DNA from: Phyto melanocephala
Taxonomy: Eukaryota; Arthropoda; Insecta; Diptera; Rhinophoridae
Assembly (NCBI GenBank): GCA_941918925.1
Contig: OW799237.1
Span: forward strand, 109,462,515-109,526,514
DNA: 64,000 bases
Direction: 5' to 3'
Shown here: positions 1-11,750 of the stretch, piece by piece
Layout: the number at the start of each line of letters is the position of its first letter
Numbering within the stretch: position 1 is the first letter of the stretch
Translations under genes and position numbers: made by a program
The notes under the pieces: generated by a model
The model's input: only the letters and a program-made list of their open reading frames with translations
Databases searched by the model: none
What the model was told of the DNA's origin: nothing

Positions 1-1285
1 ATTGAGTAGATTCCAAAAATGTATAGATTACCCTCCCAAGTAAAGGGTGTTTTTTTAAGCCCGATAGAACTTGAAATTGTAAAAAATAACACAAAAAATT
101 AAATTGTAATCAAAATTTTTTTTTTATTCGAAAGATCAATACGTGACATTAACATTTGAAAATGATTTCGGGCATATGGGCACCGCGGCTGTTCTTGACA
201 AAGCGCATTCTGGACGTCCGTTGTTTTATCGCAAAATTGTGTTCAGCGATGAGGCGCATTTTTGGCTTAACGGGTTTGTTAATAAGCAAAATTGCCGCAT
301 ATGGAGCGAGACCAATCCACAAGAGACCCTACAGACTCCATTACATCCAGAAAAATGCACCGTTTGGTGCGGTTTTCACGCTGGTGGCATCATCGGACCT
401 TATTTCTTCAAAAATTAGGCCGGAGCTCGCGTTACGGTCAATGGAGATCGTTACCGCACCATGATCAATGATTTTTTGTTTGAAAATATGGAAGACATTG
501 AGCCGGAGGAGATGTGGTTTCAACAGGATGGCGCTACGTGCCATACGGCGAACGCAACCATCGACTTATTGAAATCAAAATTTGACGATAAGTTGATTTC
601 GAGAAATGGACCTGTCAATTAGCCTCCAAGGTCGTGCGATTTGACACCTCTCGATTATTTCCTGTGGGGCTACGTGAAGTCACTGGTTTATGCTGATAAA
701 CCAGCAACAATTGACGCCTTGGAGGCCAGCATTGTTCGTGTTATTCGTGACATACGGCCAGCAGTGCTCGAAAAAGTGGCCCAAAATTGGACGTCCAGAA
801 TGCGCTTCGTCAAGAACAGCCGCGGTGCCCATATGCCCGAAATCATTTTCAAATGTTAATGTCACGTATTGATCTTTCGAATAAAAAAAAAATTTGATTA
901 CAATTTAATTTTTTGTGTTATTTTTTACAATTTAAAGTTCTATCGGGCTTAAAAAAACACCCTTTACTTACAGACAGGTGCTATACCCCAACACACATTT
1001 GCCAATACACAAAAAATCCTATAGAAAATGGTAAAAAGTTTTTTTGAATAATTTTTAAAATATTCGTTGAGCCCTATATTGGCATATGGCCGCTAATAGT
1101 GGACATTGAGTGGATTCCAAAAATGTATAGATAACCCTCCCAAGTACTTACAGACAGGTGTTATACCCCAACACACAATTGCCCATGTAAAAATCCAATA
1201 GGAAATGGTAGAATTTTTGAGAATTTTTAATGAAAAAATCGTTGAACACTAAAATGTCAATTGACCACTAATAGGATTAATAAAA
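1..1285. repeat. Tandem repeat, unit about 180 bp (two units), interrupted by a mariner
   Basis: The segment TTGAGTGGATTCCAAAAATG through CCTCCCAAGTACTTACAGAC occurs twice. One copy is split: bases 1-42 continue at 967 after a transposon. The other runs uninterrupted from about 1104 to 1283. The offset 967 to 1147 gives a unit of 180 bp. The units are diverged but clearly collinear (CAGACAGGTG, TATACCCCAACACACA). Confidence 0.8.
43..964 (+). mobile_element. Fold-back derivative of a DD41D mariner
   Basis: The element is flanked by TA (41-42 and 965-966) and starts AAGGGTG. Its ends are an inverted repeat of about 177 bp (43-219 against about 790-964). This is far longer than a normal mariner TIR, and it includes the transposase C-terminal codons, so the left arm is an inverted copy of the right arm. 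Between the arms lies a plus-strand transposase segment (about 222-859) with FSDEAHF, WFQQDGATCHTA and LTPLDYFLWGY. The second and third catalytic Asp are separated by 41 residues (DD41D). It has two in-frame stops (TAG at 416-418 and about 618). The N-terminal DNA-binding half is absent. Non-autonomous relic. Confidence 0.85.
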
Positions 1286-1723
1286 AGGACTCCAAATATA
1301 ATTCATATAAACAAGTTTTTATCTTATATGTGTGCAAATATTAAAAATAAAATATATTAGCAGTAATGTTTCTGTTTTATTTACTTTTTTTAATTGGGGT
1401 GGGTTTTAAGTGTTGTGTACTCTAAAAAAAAAACGTAATTTTTAGATTTGGTAAAAGCACACAAATAGCAAATTTTTATGGTTTAAAGACGTATAGTGAA
1501 ATGATTAAAAGATGGTGTAATTATGTGTTCCCTAAATTAAAAAAAAATGTTTATATCTAAAACTTTTATTTGCGAAAAATAAAATATAAATTAAAAAAGT
1601 AAAAGTTTTACAAATACAAATTAATAATTTGTAGAGATTTTGTCATAAATTTTGCCATTTAATAAATACAAAAATTTAAATCATAGACAAAAAAACTTGT
1701 TTTATATAAAACTTACTAGTGGC

Positions 1724-3010
1724 CCGGTAGGGACAATTGGTTCCTCTTTCAATGTATAGCTCCACTTAGAAGGCATTTTCGGACATTTGAACTTTAAGGA
1801 GGTAAAAACGGGTAAAAGGGGTAATCTTATACATACTTATCTAAAATGATACAAATTAAATTAAAAAGTATTGTAATTTGCACAAAAAATAAGCTGACAG
1901 GTGTCTGGCCTTTTTTTAATTTTCAACCCCGAAGGGAAAAAAACTTTTTTGGTAACTTCCAAACACATAAATCTAGGAAAAAAAATTAAACTGTATTACT
2001 TAATCCGCGAAAAAAAAATATTAATAGGATTTCGAAACTTATTTTAAATTCGCATGTATAAGGGGTAAAAATTGTCCCTATTTTTAGTACTTTTTTTAAA
2101 AGAAACTTTTCTAATATTATTTAATTGGACAAATTATTGCTTAATATAATACGTACAATTATTTAGGTGACATTTTTGGAAACTTTTAGGGGGACAAACA
2201 GGGTACTAATTACAGGACCGATTTTCAAAAAATTTGTAATTGGGATTTTAACAGACATAATTTAGTAATTTAGTAAAAATTTAAGCACATTCATAATAGG
2301 GTAAAAAGGGGAAAATTCGGGAAAACAGTTTGGTACTTCTTAGAACATAATTACTTTCATGGAAAAAATAGTAGATTTACTAACTTTAAATCATGTCTAT
2401 TAAAATATTTTGTTACATAGATATTTGAACATATTAGACTTGAAATTTTGAACTTGTATTAAAAAATGTACTTTTTCCAATTTTTATTGTACTTTTTGTA
2501 TTTTCTAGGTTTTTAAAGGTAGAATTGTAAAATAAAAGACTATTGATTCCAGATAAGACTGAAAATGTTATGGGTGATTTTATTATTAGACTTGAAATTT
2601 TGAACTTGTATTAAAAAATGTACTTTTCCCCATTTTTATTGTACTTTTTGTATATTCTACATATGTTTATAAAGCTAGAATTTTGAAGTTAGCGACTATT
2701 CATACTAGGTGAGACTGAAAATGTTATGAGTGGCCTAAAAGGTACTTTTTTAATTTTCATGGTACTTTTTGTATATTTATTTATTTATTCTATGTTTATG
2801 AAGCTAGAATTTTAAAGTTAGGGACTATTGATACAAGGTGGGATTGAAATTTTATGGGCGACCAAAAAGGTACTTTTTATTTTTTTATGGTACTTTTTGT
2901 AATTTCAACATTTTTTGGAAGTTTTTATATTTTGTATACATAGAATTCTAAAAGAAGGTACTAATAATCCAAGTTGACTTTGATCTTCAGTGAAGAACAA
3001 AATGTTACTT
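1724..3010 (+). repeat. Repeat family D with internal tandem units of about 120-140 bp
   Basis: The leading part is full of GGGTAAAAA-type blocks. From about 2400 a unit repeats about four times. It contains TGGTACTTTTTGTATTTTCT, then AAGCTAGAATTTT, GACTATTGAT and GGTGAGACTGAAAA. The same family recurs at 56340-57085. No coding potential is visible. Confidence 0.75.
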
Positions 3011-3326
3011 TTATTATTTTTATAGTTGTTTTTGCATATTGTGAACTTAAAATATATCCCCGATATATCCTTAGTGTACTTTTTTCTAACTAAAATGAAT
3101 CAGAGAAACAAATTTTCATAACTTTAACCAGAAAATATTTAGTAATTAAAAAAATTGATATTCAGTATATAGTAAGAACTGCGCTATCGATGTAGCGGGT
3201 AGTATGCTATTAATATGATAAAAATATGTATTTTTGTATGTACATATATAGCTGTCTATACATGAATTTCAAATCAATAGTGAATCAATAGTGACGTGGA
3301 AAATTTGACAAGTCATATCTAAAATA

Positions 3327-4149
3327 AAAGGTTTTCTTAATAGGGATGTTATGATTTTGAAGTGGCGTTAAGGCCATTTGTAATATGTCATGATCTTTCA
3401 TTTGTTTTTCATTGTATTCAGTAGTGTATACAATTTCATCATGGGGAGATATACGCAAATACAACTTTTGAAAACGATAACGACTTTTTTAAGAAAATTA
3501 TTTTCTCCGATGAGGCTCACTTTCATCTGAGTAGTGCAGTAAATAAACAAAACTGTCAATTCTGGTGCGAGTAAGATGTACAAATTATTCATGAAAAACC
3601 ATTACAGTTTGATGAGGTTTTTGGTCTGGTGGAATCATCAGTCCGTACTTCTTTGGAAATGAAGCTGATAACACAGAACCTGTGCATGGAGAGCGGTATA
3701 GATCGATGATAACCAACTTTTTATGGCCGAAATTGGATGAAGTTGATCTTGACAACATTTGGTTTCAACAAGATGGGGCTAGGTGCCACACAGCAAATGC
3801 AAAAATTGAATTATTACGAGAAAATTTTGGAGATTCGATTAATTCAAGAAATTTATACTATTTCTTGTGGGGTTATTTGAAGTCATTGGTTTCTCGAAAT
3901 AAACCAGACTCTTTTCAAGCTTTACAAGTCAATATTGAACGTTTCATTCATGACGATTTGATTTAGTGGAAAAAGTGCTCGAAAATTGTGTTCATCGAAT
4001 TCGTTCCTGCAGAAGAAGTCGTGGAGGCCTATTGAATGACGTTTTATTAAGAACTTAATTGTATCAATTGTACTTCCCATTAAATAAAAAAACTTTTATA
4101 ACAAGTGTTTTTTTTAAATAAATCATATCACTCTTATTGGAAAACCTTT
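3327..4149 (+). mobile_element. Degenerate DD41D mariner
   Basis: It is flanked by TA (3325-3326, 4150-4151), with imperfect TIRs starting AAAGGTTTTC. The plus-strand transposase pieces read FSDEAHFHL, VNKQNC, WFQQDGARCHTANA and YYFLWGYLKSL. The roughly 13 residues before YYFLWGY, which include the third catalytic Asp, are deleted, and the frame shifts around 3570-3680. Dead element. Confidence 0.85.
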
Positions 4150-4444
4150 TATATGTCGTCTTAGGAATTTTTGGTGTACTTTGCTTTTATAGTTACACCA
4201 TGACAAGGTATATCTTACCAAGGGCTTAATTCTCATTCTGTGAAATGCAAAGTTTTTCTACAGTAAAGGATATGGTGGCGCCATATGGTATAACACACTA
4301 AAAGTTTTCACAGAACGAGAATTGATACCCATGACATAAGTTCTAGGTTTTTGAGAATGTGATTGTTTTTTAATTTAATAAAAATTAAGTGCACATTTTT
4401 CCAACGATATTTCAAAATGTTGAGTAAGTAAATATGTCCGTCTA

Positions 4445-5335
4445 TATTAAATGTGTCACAATTTTCATTTCCGACTCTATAAAGTATATATTTTCTAAAA
4501 GCTAATGAATAGGGAGTCCATTAAGCTCTGTAAGTCTATCCGTCTGTCCGTGTGTATGTTGAAATTTTGAACTTTGAAACCCCCCAACCTCGCCTGGACC
4601 CGCGTGAGGTATTAAAATATCAGAAATATTTGGGAGCAGATCCATATTGAAAGTCCGAAAAATGGGTACATAAACAACTGAGATACATATGAGCAAAAGA
4701 CCACAACCACCTTGTTTTTTTCACAACAACACATACATACAAACGTGGTATACTGGTCGAGGCTCGGCTGAGCCAAAAAATATTTATTTTTTTTATTTTG
4801 TGTGTATATTTGTTTATATACATATGTTTTTTTATTTTTTTTATTTTTTTTTTATAAATTTTTGTTTATTTTTTTACATTTTTAATATATTTTTTTTCCA
4901 AACATACATACGTTAACTCAATTTATAATGATTATTTAGTTTTTTGACCTTTTTTAATTTAAATATTAACTAAAATTTTTTAAGCTCGAGGTCTTTTAAT
5001 TAATTTAAATAATATATTTAATTTTTATTAATTCTTTCAATATTTCGTTACTCCGTTGTGTAGCATCGTCAGGAAATATTTGTTTTTATTTTTTTGTAAA
5101 AATTTTTTGTGTGAAAAAATAAATTTATTAATTTATAAACTTATTTATTTATTTATTTATTTTTTCACACAAAAAATTTTTACAAAAAAATAAAAACAAA
5201 TATTTCCTGACGATGCTTAAATAATTTTAGTTAATATTTCAATTTATAATGTTTTTATATAAGTATGTTTTTAATATGTATATACGTATGTATATCATTT
5301 GAGATGAATGGTGATACATACAAGCAATTCATCAG
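4445..5335 (-). mobile_element. DINE-1-like (Helentron-associated) repeat, minus orientation, with a palindromic insertion
   Basis: It shares the family's 3' block (TTTCCGACTCTATAAAGTAT, then TCCGTCTGTCCGTGTGTATG), the GGCTCGGCTGAGCC stem, a long T-rich tract and the closing GATGAATGGTGATACA. The host copy is interrupted at 4931-5238 by a fold-back insertion. Confidence 0.7.
4931..5238. mobile_element. Palindromic fold-back insertion with a 13-bp target duplication
   Basis: The insertion is flanked by a 13-bp direct repeat (4918-4930 and 5239-5251, TCAATTTATAATG). Inside is a perfect 63-bp inverted repeat (5062-5124 and 5155-5217) around a 30-bp AT-rich spacer. A shorter outer pair extends it (about 4962-4984 against 5215-5238). 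No open frame is present. The uninterrupted sequence is seen in the related copy at about 59215-59260. Confidence 0.7.
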
Positions 5336-5345
5336 ATTCTGCCTT

Positions 5346-6915
5346 ATAGTTAATTTTAAGTGTTGATGGTACATTAATAATTTTTAACATTTCTAACATA
5401 TGTAAATCTACGTGTATAATTAATATCGGTGTTTAAAACTGAAACATTTTCAAAATTTGGAAAATGATTTAATTCAAAACTGTGAAGGTATAATGCTGTC
5501 TTTTAAAAATTTACTTGTAGTTTTCGATTGCAATATATATTTATTTTTACGCACCTACACTTTTACGTACTACAGCAGGGAAAGCTACTTTAACATCTTA
5601 AGAGACTTAAGAGCGATAAAAATATATGAACAGAAACATATAGAACTAAAACTATGCATATATTAACGAAAAAATAGAAATTCGCCTGTTCTGTATTCCA
5701 TGTGAAACCTGGAACTTTCAAACTATAAAATGGAATTTAGTTCTATTAAAGAAAAAATAAAATTTAAAAGTTATCAATAACTAATAAATAAAACTCATAC
5801 ATTATTGATTATTTTACAATAAAAAATCATTATATATAACAAAATAAATTAAATTGTAATTTTTGTAGTATTACTTATAATCGTTACGGTTTATGATTTT
5901 TTCATAAACATTTTATATGCAATTGCATATATTAATAAAAAAAATTGATTCTGGAGATTTTACAGTAGAATTTAACGTTTTTCATTATAGCAACACTGCA
6001 AGTTAAAAATATTTTACTAATACAGATGCAAAAACACACGTGCTCACACGTATACAGACAATGTACTTTTTTTTGCAACTGTGAAAATTGTTTGCCAGAA
6101 TATGAAAATTGTTTGTTCAATTGTTTGTTATGTTCATGGCGATCTTTATGTGACATGTTTCGTAACGTACAATTCATATGGGAAGATGTTAACATCTTGT
6201 TGATTTGATGAAAGATGAAAGATGTGAGCAAGTGTAAAAAGGCTATAAGAGTATGTACATTTCATCTTTGATGTTTACAGCGAATATGTAACGCAACGCA
6301 AAAGTTTTATCTCATATGGCCTTAAGTGCCAAAAAATGTAAAGAATAATGACGGGACTTTTTTAATTTAATATCATTGTGAAAGCTAATTTAGGTAAGTT
6401 TCAACAAATACAATAAAAGCTTCATTAGTCTTTACTTTCTGTTGTTGTTCGGTGAAGTGCTATTCTGTTGTTTAATTTTTGTGGTTACTTCTTCTTCTTC
6501 TTCAAGGTAGTCTTACAAAAACAAGCTTATTATATTTTTTTGTTTATTTTTCTCGTCAAAGTCCATACATAAAAAAAGAAATTTGCAGTGTCAGATTTCA
6601 CCTATAAGCCAACAGAGTCTTTCTGTTGCAGCCACCATTAAAATATAGGCACTTAAATATCAGCTGTTTTTCTCTCAATGGCCGTCAATTAACGTTGAAT
6701 TCTATTTTCTACAGGTTGGTCCGCAACGGAATGAAACGAAACAGAAAAACTAACGACATATACACATTTTATAAAAATAAAACCAAGTCAGCTGATTCGT
6801 CACGGAAAAGAAAGTAAAGACTAATCCTACCTTAAGTTCAATAAGAAATAATCGAGATATGTGGATTTGTTTTCTTTAAAAAATGATTTCAACAAAATGC
6901 CCAATTGACTCCCAT
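5346..6915. other. No recognisable gene or repeat
   Basis: AT-rich sequence with short random open frames only. None shows family motifs or splice-consistent extension. Confidence 0.5.
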
Positions 6916-6919
6916 AGTC

Positions 6920-7274
6920 AGAAGCTTTCAGAAAATATATACTTTATGGGGTAGAAAATTACGCTCTCTGTGAAGGGGTTAAATAATACAAGTGTACAGA
7001 ATTTTAAAGCCATTATACTATGTATATGGCTTATCGCGTTAAAAAAATCAATACTGAAAGCCTGTTATTTAAGCCGCGTTTGAAATCGCGATTCATTCCC
7101 GAATATATCCAAAATATTGATGGCATATACAAGTCTGTGTAACATGTGACGCGGACAAGGCTTAACTCAATCAACAAGCGGACAGATGGACATTTATAAA
7201 TTGGCATCTCTATTTAAAAACTTGCAGAAAATATAAACGTATGGCAACACAGATGAAGGGTATAAAAAGTACAA
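6920..7274 (+). mobile_element. DINE-1-like 3' fragments
   Basis: One 3' end (AAAATATATACTTTATGGGG, then GTGAAGGGG at about 6980) is followed by a second fragment (GCGATTCATTCCC to GATGAAGGGTATAAAAAG at 7272). Two partial copies are joined by a 38-bp flank that recurs at 8165. Confidence 0.65.
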
Positions 7275-8168
7275 GAAAGAGTGTTATATTCGGCTGTGAT
7301 GAATCTAATAATACCCTTCACCATCACGTACATAGATACGTACAAGGACCACATCGTAGCTTATCCTTGATTTTAGATTTAATGTCATACGTCATACGTC
7401 ATTTTCTTTATTATTTTTGATGCCTTATTTTTTTTAATTTGAATTTTTACATGGTTTACTAGTCAAGCCCCTTCATTTGACACACATATTGAGGGGGTTA
7501 AAACAAAGCCGCCATTTTGTTAAAGATGCCATATAAATCTTAACACTTTTTTAATAGTTTGATGTATTCCACTGGTCATGTCCTTTCACTATATACCAAT
7601 TTTGTGGAGGTTAAAGGGGAAAATGTCATAAATACTCTTTTTGACTCATATATTAGCCATTTAATCTAGGACGCCATTTTGGATATTAAATTTTTCATAT
7701 TTAAATGCTGTTGGCTACTCAAGCCTTTTCATTTGAAACCCATACACCAACTGAAAAAAAATCGATTAATTGTACGTCATTTTGTAGTGGCGGCCATCTT
7801 AGATTTCATATTTTTTTTTAGTGTTTTTATAGTATTTTGCCTGTCAAACCCTTTATTATGCTATCCATATCCATCCTCTCTGTGGTTCAAAAGCTGAAAA
7901 AAATCAATTTTCGTTTGTATATTTTAGGACCAGTTGTGTTTTCGTGCTTATATCTCCGTTAGATTAAAGCCAATTTATTAGTTCTCTTCAAAAATAAATG
8001 TTTGAGACCAGGGTTTATAATTTGATGTCTCTAATGTGCCCAAAATTTATTAGACGAAAAAATTTTTACTTAATGCGATAGGAAATGAATAGTGTAAAAA
8101 TTTTACATGGAATGACAAACCGGTATATACCCTTTACACTCACTGTGATACCCTTCACAGTATAATAA
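7275..8168 (+). mobile_element. DINE-1-like repeat, near full length
   Basis: Starts AAGAGTGTTATATTCGGCTG, with the ACCCTTCACCATCA stem near the 5' end. It includes the GCCATTTTG and CAAGCCCTTTTCATTTGA-type blocks and GATTTTCGTTTGTA, and ends with TACCCTTCACAGTATAAT. Confidence 0.75.
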
Positions 8169-8205
8169 TACAAGCGTACAGAATTTTAAAGCCATTATAC
8201 TACAT

Positions 8206-9277
8206 ACATACATTCATACACATGAGCATGAGTATACTAGTAGCTATTTTCACCTGACAATATTCAAAAATTTACTAACGAATTGAAAAACTTGTTGAAA
8301 AAGTTTTTGATGACAGATTTGATTTATCTATTACGTCTTTTGGCTTAAAATAAAATAATTAATTATTTAAAACATGCCTTGTGCATTAGTTTCTCTTTCT
8401 TACTTGAGTGCTTTTTTTTCCCCCCACAAAACCAATGGAAACACTTTGCAATATACAAAGTAGTTGTTAAAAAGTAATTTTATTTCATCCTTAATACGTG
8501 AGACGGTATTAAGTCAGCTTTAAGTCATTTAAATCAATTTTCCCTGTGTCACATTAAAGATAAAATCACTATCTCTGTCAGAGGCTCCTTTAATGAGTCA
8601 ATAAATTTTAGACCATAGAACATGGAACATTGTTTTGTTCTTAATAACGCAAATATATTTCTATCTAGAAGATAAAGGACATTCATTCCTCTTGTAGTTA
8701 GATTCAAGATTTAGAAAAACAAAAAACATAAAACATTTTCCTTTATTTATCATTCTAGAGTTTGTTCTCTCTCTACTTTTTCTTTCTTTTTTTGTTTTTT
8801 GTTTTTGGTTTTCTTATAAACTGCTGTAAGTTTTAATGTAATGAATAGGTTTTATCTAATTGTACATTTAAAAAGATTTTACTTTATAAACAATGGCATG
8901 CAAGAATTTTACTAAAATCAAGACATTGTGTGCCGTTGGAGCATAAAGAAGACAGAAGGCCATTTGATCATTTCATTTTGGTAACAAGCAAATGGGATTA
9001 ATTTCTGTTCTTAACATCGCCTATAAAATGTTTATTAATTCCATTTGTTTTAATTAAAAGGTGATTTGTACCGAATCTGATAGTCAAGTATTCGTTTAAA
9101 ACTGTGTAATTTGAACGATGCATTTCAATTGCACATGTTTAATAATTTATATGTGTGTGAACATATTCAAGTTGAACATTCATGCAAATGACCTTTTGTT
9201 TGTGGAAAATTTGTAGCAAAAACTTTCGTTATTATAAAATGAGTTCAAATGTTTACATATTAAATAAATTATATATG
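8206..9277. other. No recognisable gene or repeat
   Basis: AT-rich. Nothing with coding or repeat signature was recognised. Confidence 0.45.
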
Positions 9278-9279
9278 TA

Positions 9280-10220
9280 CAAGGTGGTGCAAAATTAATC
9301 ATTCAATTTTGAATTTTGAATAACCTTTTTACTAAATAAAAAAAATACAATTCTTTTTTTGAGTCGTGGAAATCCTTATTTGGACCTGTACAATTAGTTC
9401 TGCTTATTGGAAAATATGATTTTAGCCAAGTAGCTGCCGCCAGTGTTCATACATATTTGTGCCTGTTTTATCGCATTTTGTATAATTTTCCTCAATATTT
9501 CTGGTAATAACTGTTCGCATTTATGTCGAATATTCTCTTGCGATTGTCTGGGGCTTGTTGGCATAAGCCCACGACTTCAAGTAGCCCCAAACAAAGAAGT
9601 CTGAGATGGTTAAATTGGACGCCTCGTCGCTCATGATGATTTTTGACTCCAAATCGTCCTATTCGTTGTTAAGATTGAGGATGGCTGTACAGTAATTTGC
9701 ACGCAACTGACGGTCAGCAGGCATTAACTGATTCTGTTTTTGCACTTTGTATCGGAGCATTTGTAAGTCTCTCACTTAAATTCTCTAAAGGGTTCGCCTG
9801 GTAGCGCCCAATTACGTGGCACTTACTCTAGTTAAAGTTTCTTTGTTCTCAGCAACATCAGCCAGAAACAGCCGCGATATTCTCGACAGAAAGAACAGTC
9901 CGGTGCCAGCCACGTCCTGAAAGATCTGTTGTGGTTCTAGTCTATTCGAGTCGAGCAGCTAAGCAGTGAAATATTTGTCCAGTTTGCGGGACACGTTTGG
10001 GGAAATCTACGACGAAATTAATGCTGAGCTAACTCCACCGACCGATTATTGTTTAAAAGGAAATCGGCACAACTATTTTACGCTCTTGCGGAGTATAGCG
10101 CTCCATTGTTCGTCTGTTTTTGTATTCTAATTCACAACTGTCAAATAGGATTGACGTAAATTCGCCATTTGTAAAAGCTATTACATCTTACGACAGTGTG
10201 ATTAATTTTGCGCCACCTTG
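9280..10220 (-). mobile_element. Internally deleted mariner, 941 bp, with intact TIRs
   Basis: TA duplications at 9278-9279 and 10221-10222. The TIRs (CAAGGTGGYGCAAAATTAAT) match almost exactly. On the minus strand the transposase starts at about 10107 with ERYTPQERKIV and later VENIAAV and KIIMSDEA. It then jumps directly to LTISDFFVWGYLKSWAYANK and ends ICMNTGGSYLAKIIFS near 9410. The catalytic core between the first and third Asp is missing, and several stops and shifts are present. Non-autonomous. Confidence 0.85.
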
Positions 10221-10576
10221 TATATACACTTAAATTTCGAAAGTTTTACGTTCGTATTTTAACTAGGCTAGGCTGGCTACACATTGAATATTCATATGTT
10301 TGCAACACCCAAACTCGATTATGAACAATAACACTAACATCCACCATTCATTCTCATAGAATGCCACACTGACATCACTTTTTTTATCTTAATTTTAATT
10401 ATCTTTCTTAGTTTTTTGTTTTCTAGTTTGTGGGTTAGTTTTAACTAGTGCCGCCAATTAACTGTGACCAAAATTGGCTAAATTTGAAGCAAACAAATAA
10501 GAGCGCTATTTTCGGCTGTGTCGAATTTTTTATGTGCTAAAAACGGAATGACAGAATGAATAGTAATAATAACAAG
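10221..10576. other. No recognisable gene or repeat
   Basis: AT-rich, no motif recognised. Confidence 0.4.
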
Positions 10577-11232
10577 TAACAGTGCTATATTTGGCCGTGC
10601 CGAATCTTATATACCCTTCACAACGTGTATGACTACACAAGAATAAATGTGGCATCGAATCCCAGCTGAGCCAAAAAAAATTTATTTTATTTTATTTAAT
10701 ATATTATTTATATTTTATTATTTTTTTTAAATTTTTTTAAAAAATTTTTTTAGAAAAATTTTTAAAAAATTTTTTTAAATTTTTTTTAAATTTTTTTTTA
10801 ATTTTTTTTTTTTTTTATTATTTTTTTCTTATTTTTAATATTTGTTTTTTGTAATTTTTTTTGTTTGGTATGTTTTTTACATGTACGTATGTATGTATGT
10901 TGTTGTTGTAATTGTGAAAAAAACAAGGTGGTCGTGGTTTTTTGCTCATATCTCAGAAAGTTATTGGGCGATTGTGCTGAATTTCAATAGCGATTCATTC
11001 CTGGATATTTCCAAGAGATTGATACCATATACAGATCTGAGGAACATGTGGTTGCTTCTAAAAGTTGATTTCAATCAACAGACGGACAGACGGTCAGGGC
11101 TTAATCGACTTCTCTATTCATACGCTTTCAGAAAATATATACTTTATGGGGTCGGAAATGAAAATTGTAGAAATTACAAACGGAATGACAAAGCTATATA
11201 TACCCTTGTGCACCACAGGTGAAGGGTATAAA
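10577..11232 (+). mobile_element. DINE-1-like repeat, reference-quality copy
   Basis: The 5' end is AACAAGTAACAGTGCTATAT, then GGCCGTGCCGAATCTTATAT and ACCCTTCACAACGTG. Next come CCCAGCTGAGCC, a roughly 200-bp T/A tract and GTATGTATGTATG. The 3' half reads CTCATATCTCAGAAAGTTAT, GACGGACAGACGG, AAAATATATACTTTATGGGG, ACAAACGGAATGACAAAG and GGTGAAGGGTATAAAAA. The TATATACTTTAT...GTCGG block, the GACGGACAGACGG run, the mid microsatellite and the GAAGGGTAT end are those of Drosophila INE-1/DINE-1 elements. These are non-autonomous relatives of Helentron rolling-circle transposons. Open frames inside are incidental. Confidence 0.75.
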
Positions 11233-11289
11233 AAATCCTCAGTTTTTTTAAAAAGCCAACATGCCTACAAATAGTTATAGACATAAACA

Positions 11290-11650
11290 CTCAAAAAATT
11301 ATGTCAGCTGACTGTGGTTTAGCCCTTTCATTTAATACCAACATTGTGGGGGTTGTACCAATTTTTAAATTCTAGATTAGAGCCATATATAAAAATATTG
11401 TACTGCATCATGGATTTTAATTTTGTTATATATATATTTTGTTATATATATATATATATATTGCGCTAGTCAAGCCCTATAAATCTTCGTCGGTAAATTA
11501 TAGGAATATATATTTTTCAAAAAAATTTTTACCTATAGCTTTACCGATTAGTGACCCATATATGCAGAATATCTCTAAGGGCATATCATATCTACAGATA
11601 GTAACAAAGGTGTCTATAATTTATTCTAAGTCTGAAGAATTTTAATTTTT
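11290..11650 (+). mobile_element. DINE-1-like internal fragment
   Basis: Middle-part blocks of the family (TAGCCCTTTCATTTAATACC, GCGCTAGTCAAGCCC) with an (AT)n tract. Both ends are missing. Confidence 0.55.
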
Positions 11651-11750
11651 GCGGTTGGTAGGTAGGAAAGAGAGATACAGGAAGCAAGATCCACCTTCAG
11701 CAACCACACTCGGAGACTAATATGGTCCATTGTGTTTCCCTTTATATAAG

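Noticed and set aside
143..418. N-terminal part of the 91-codon frame at the window start
   Set aside because: Residues before about position 27 are the antisense reading of the inverted transposase 3' end, not a true N-terminus.
11065..11274. Open frames containing the words for RRTDGQGLIDFS near 11.1, 45.8, 54.5 kb
   Set aside because: Same word appears because each lies in the conserved GACGGACAGACGG block of the DINE-1-like repeat; not a protein family.
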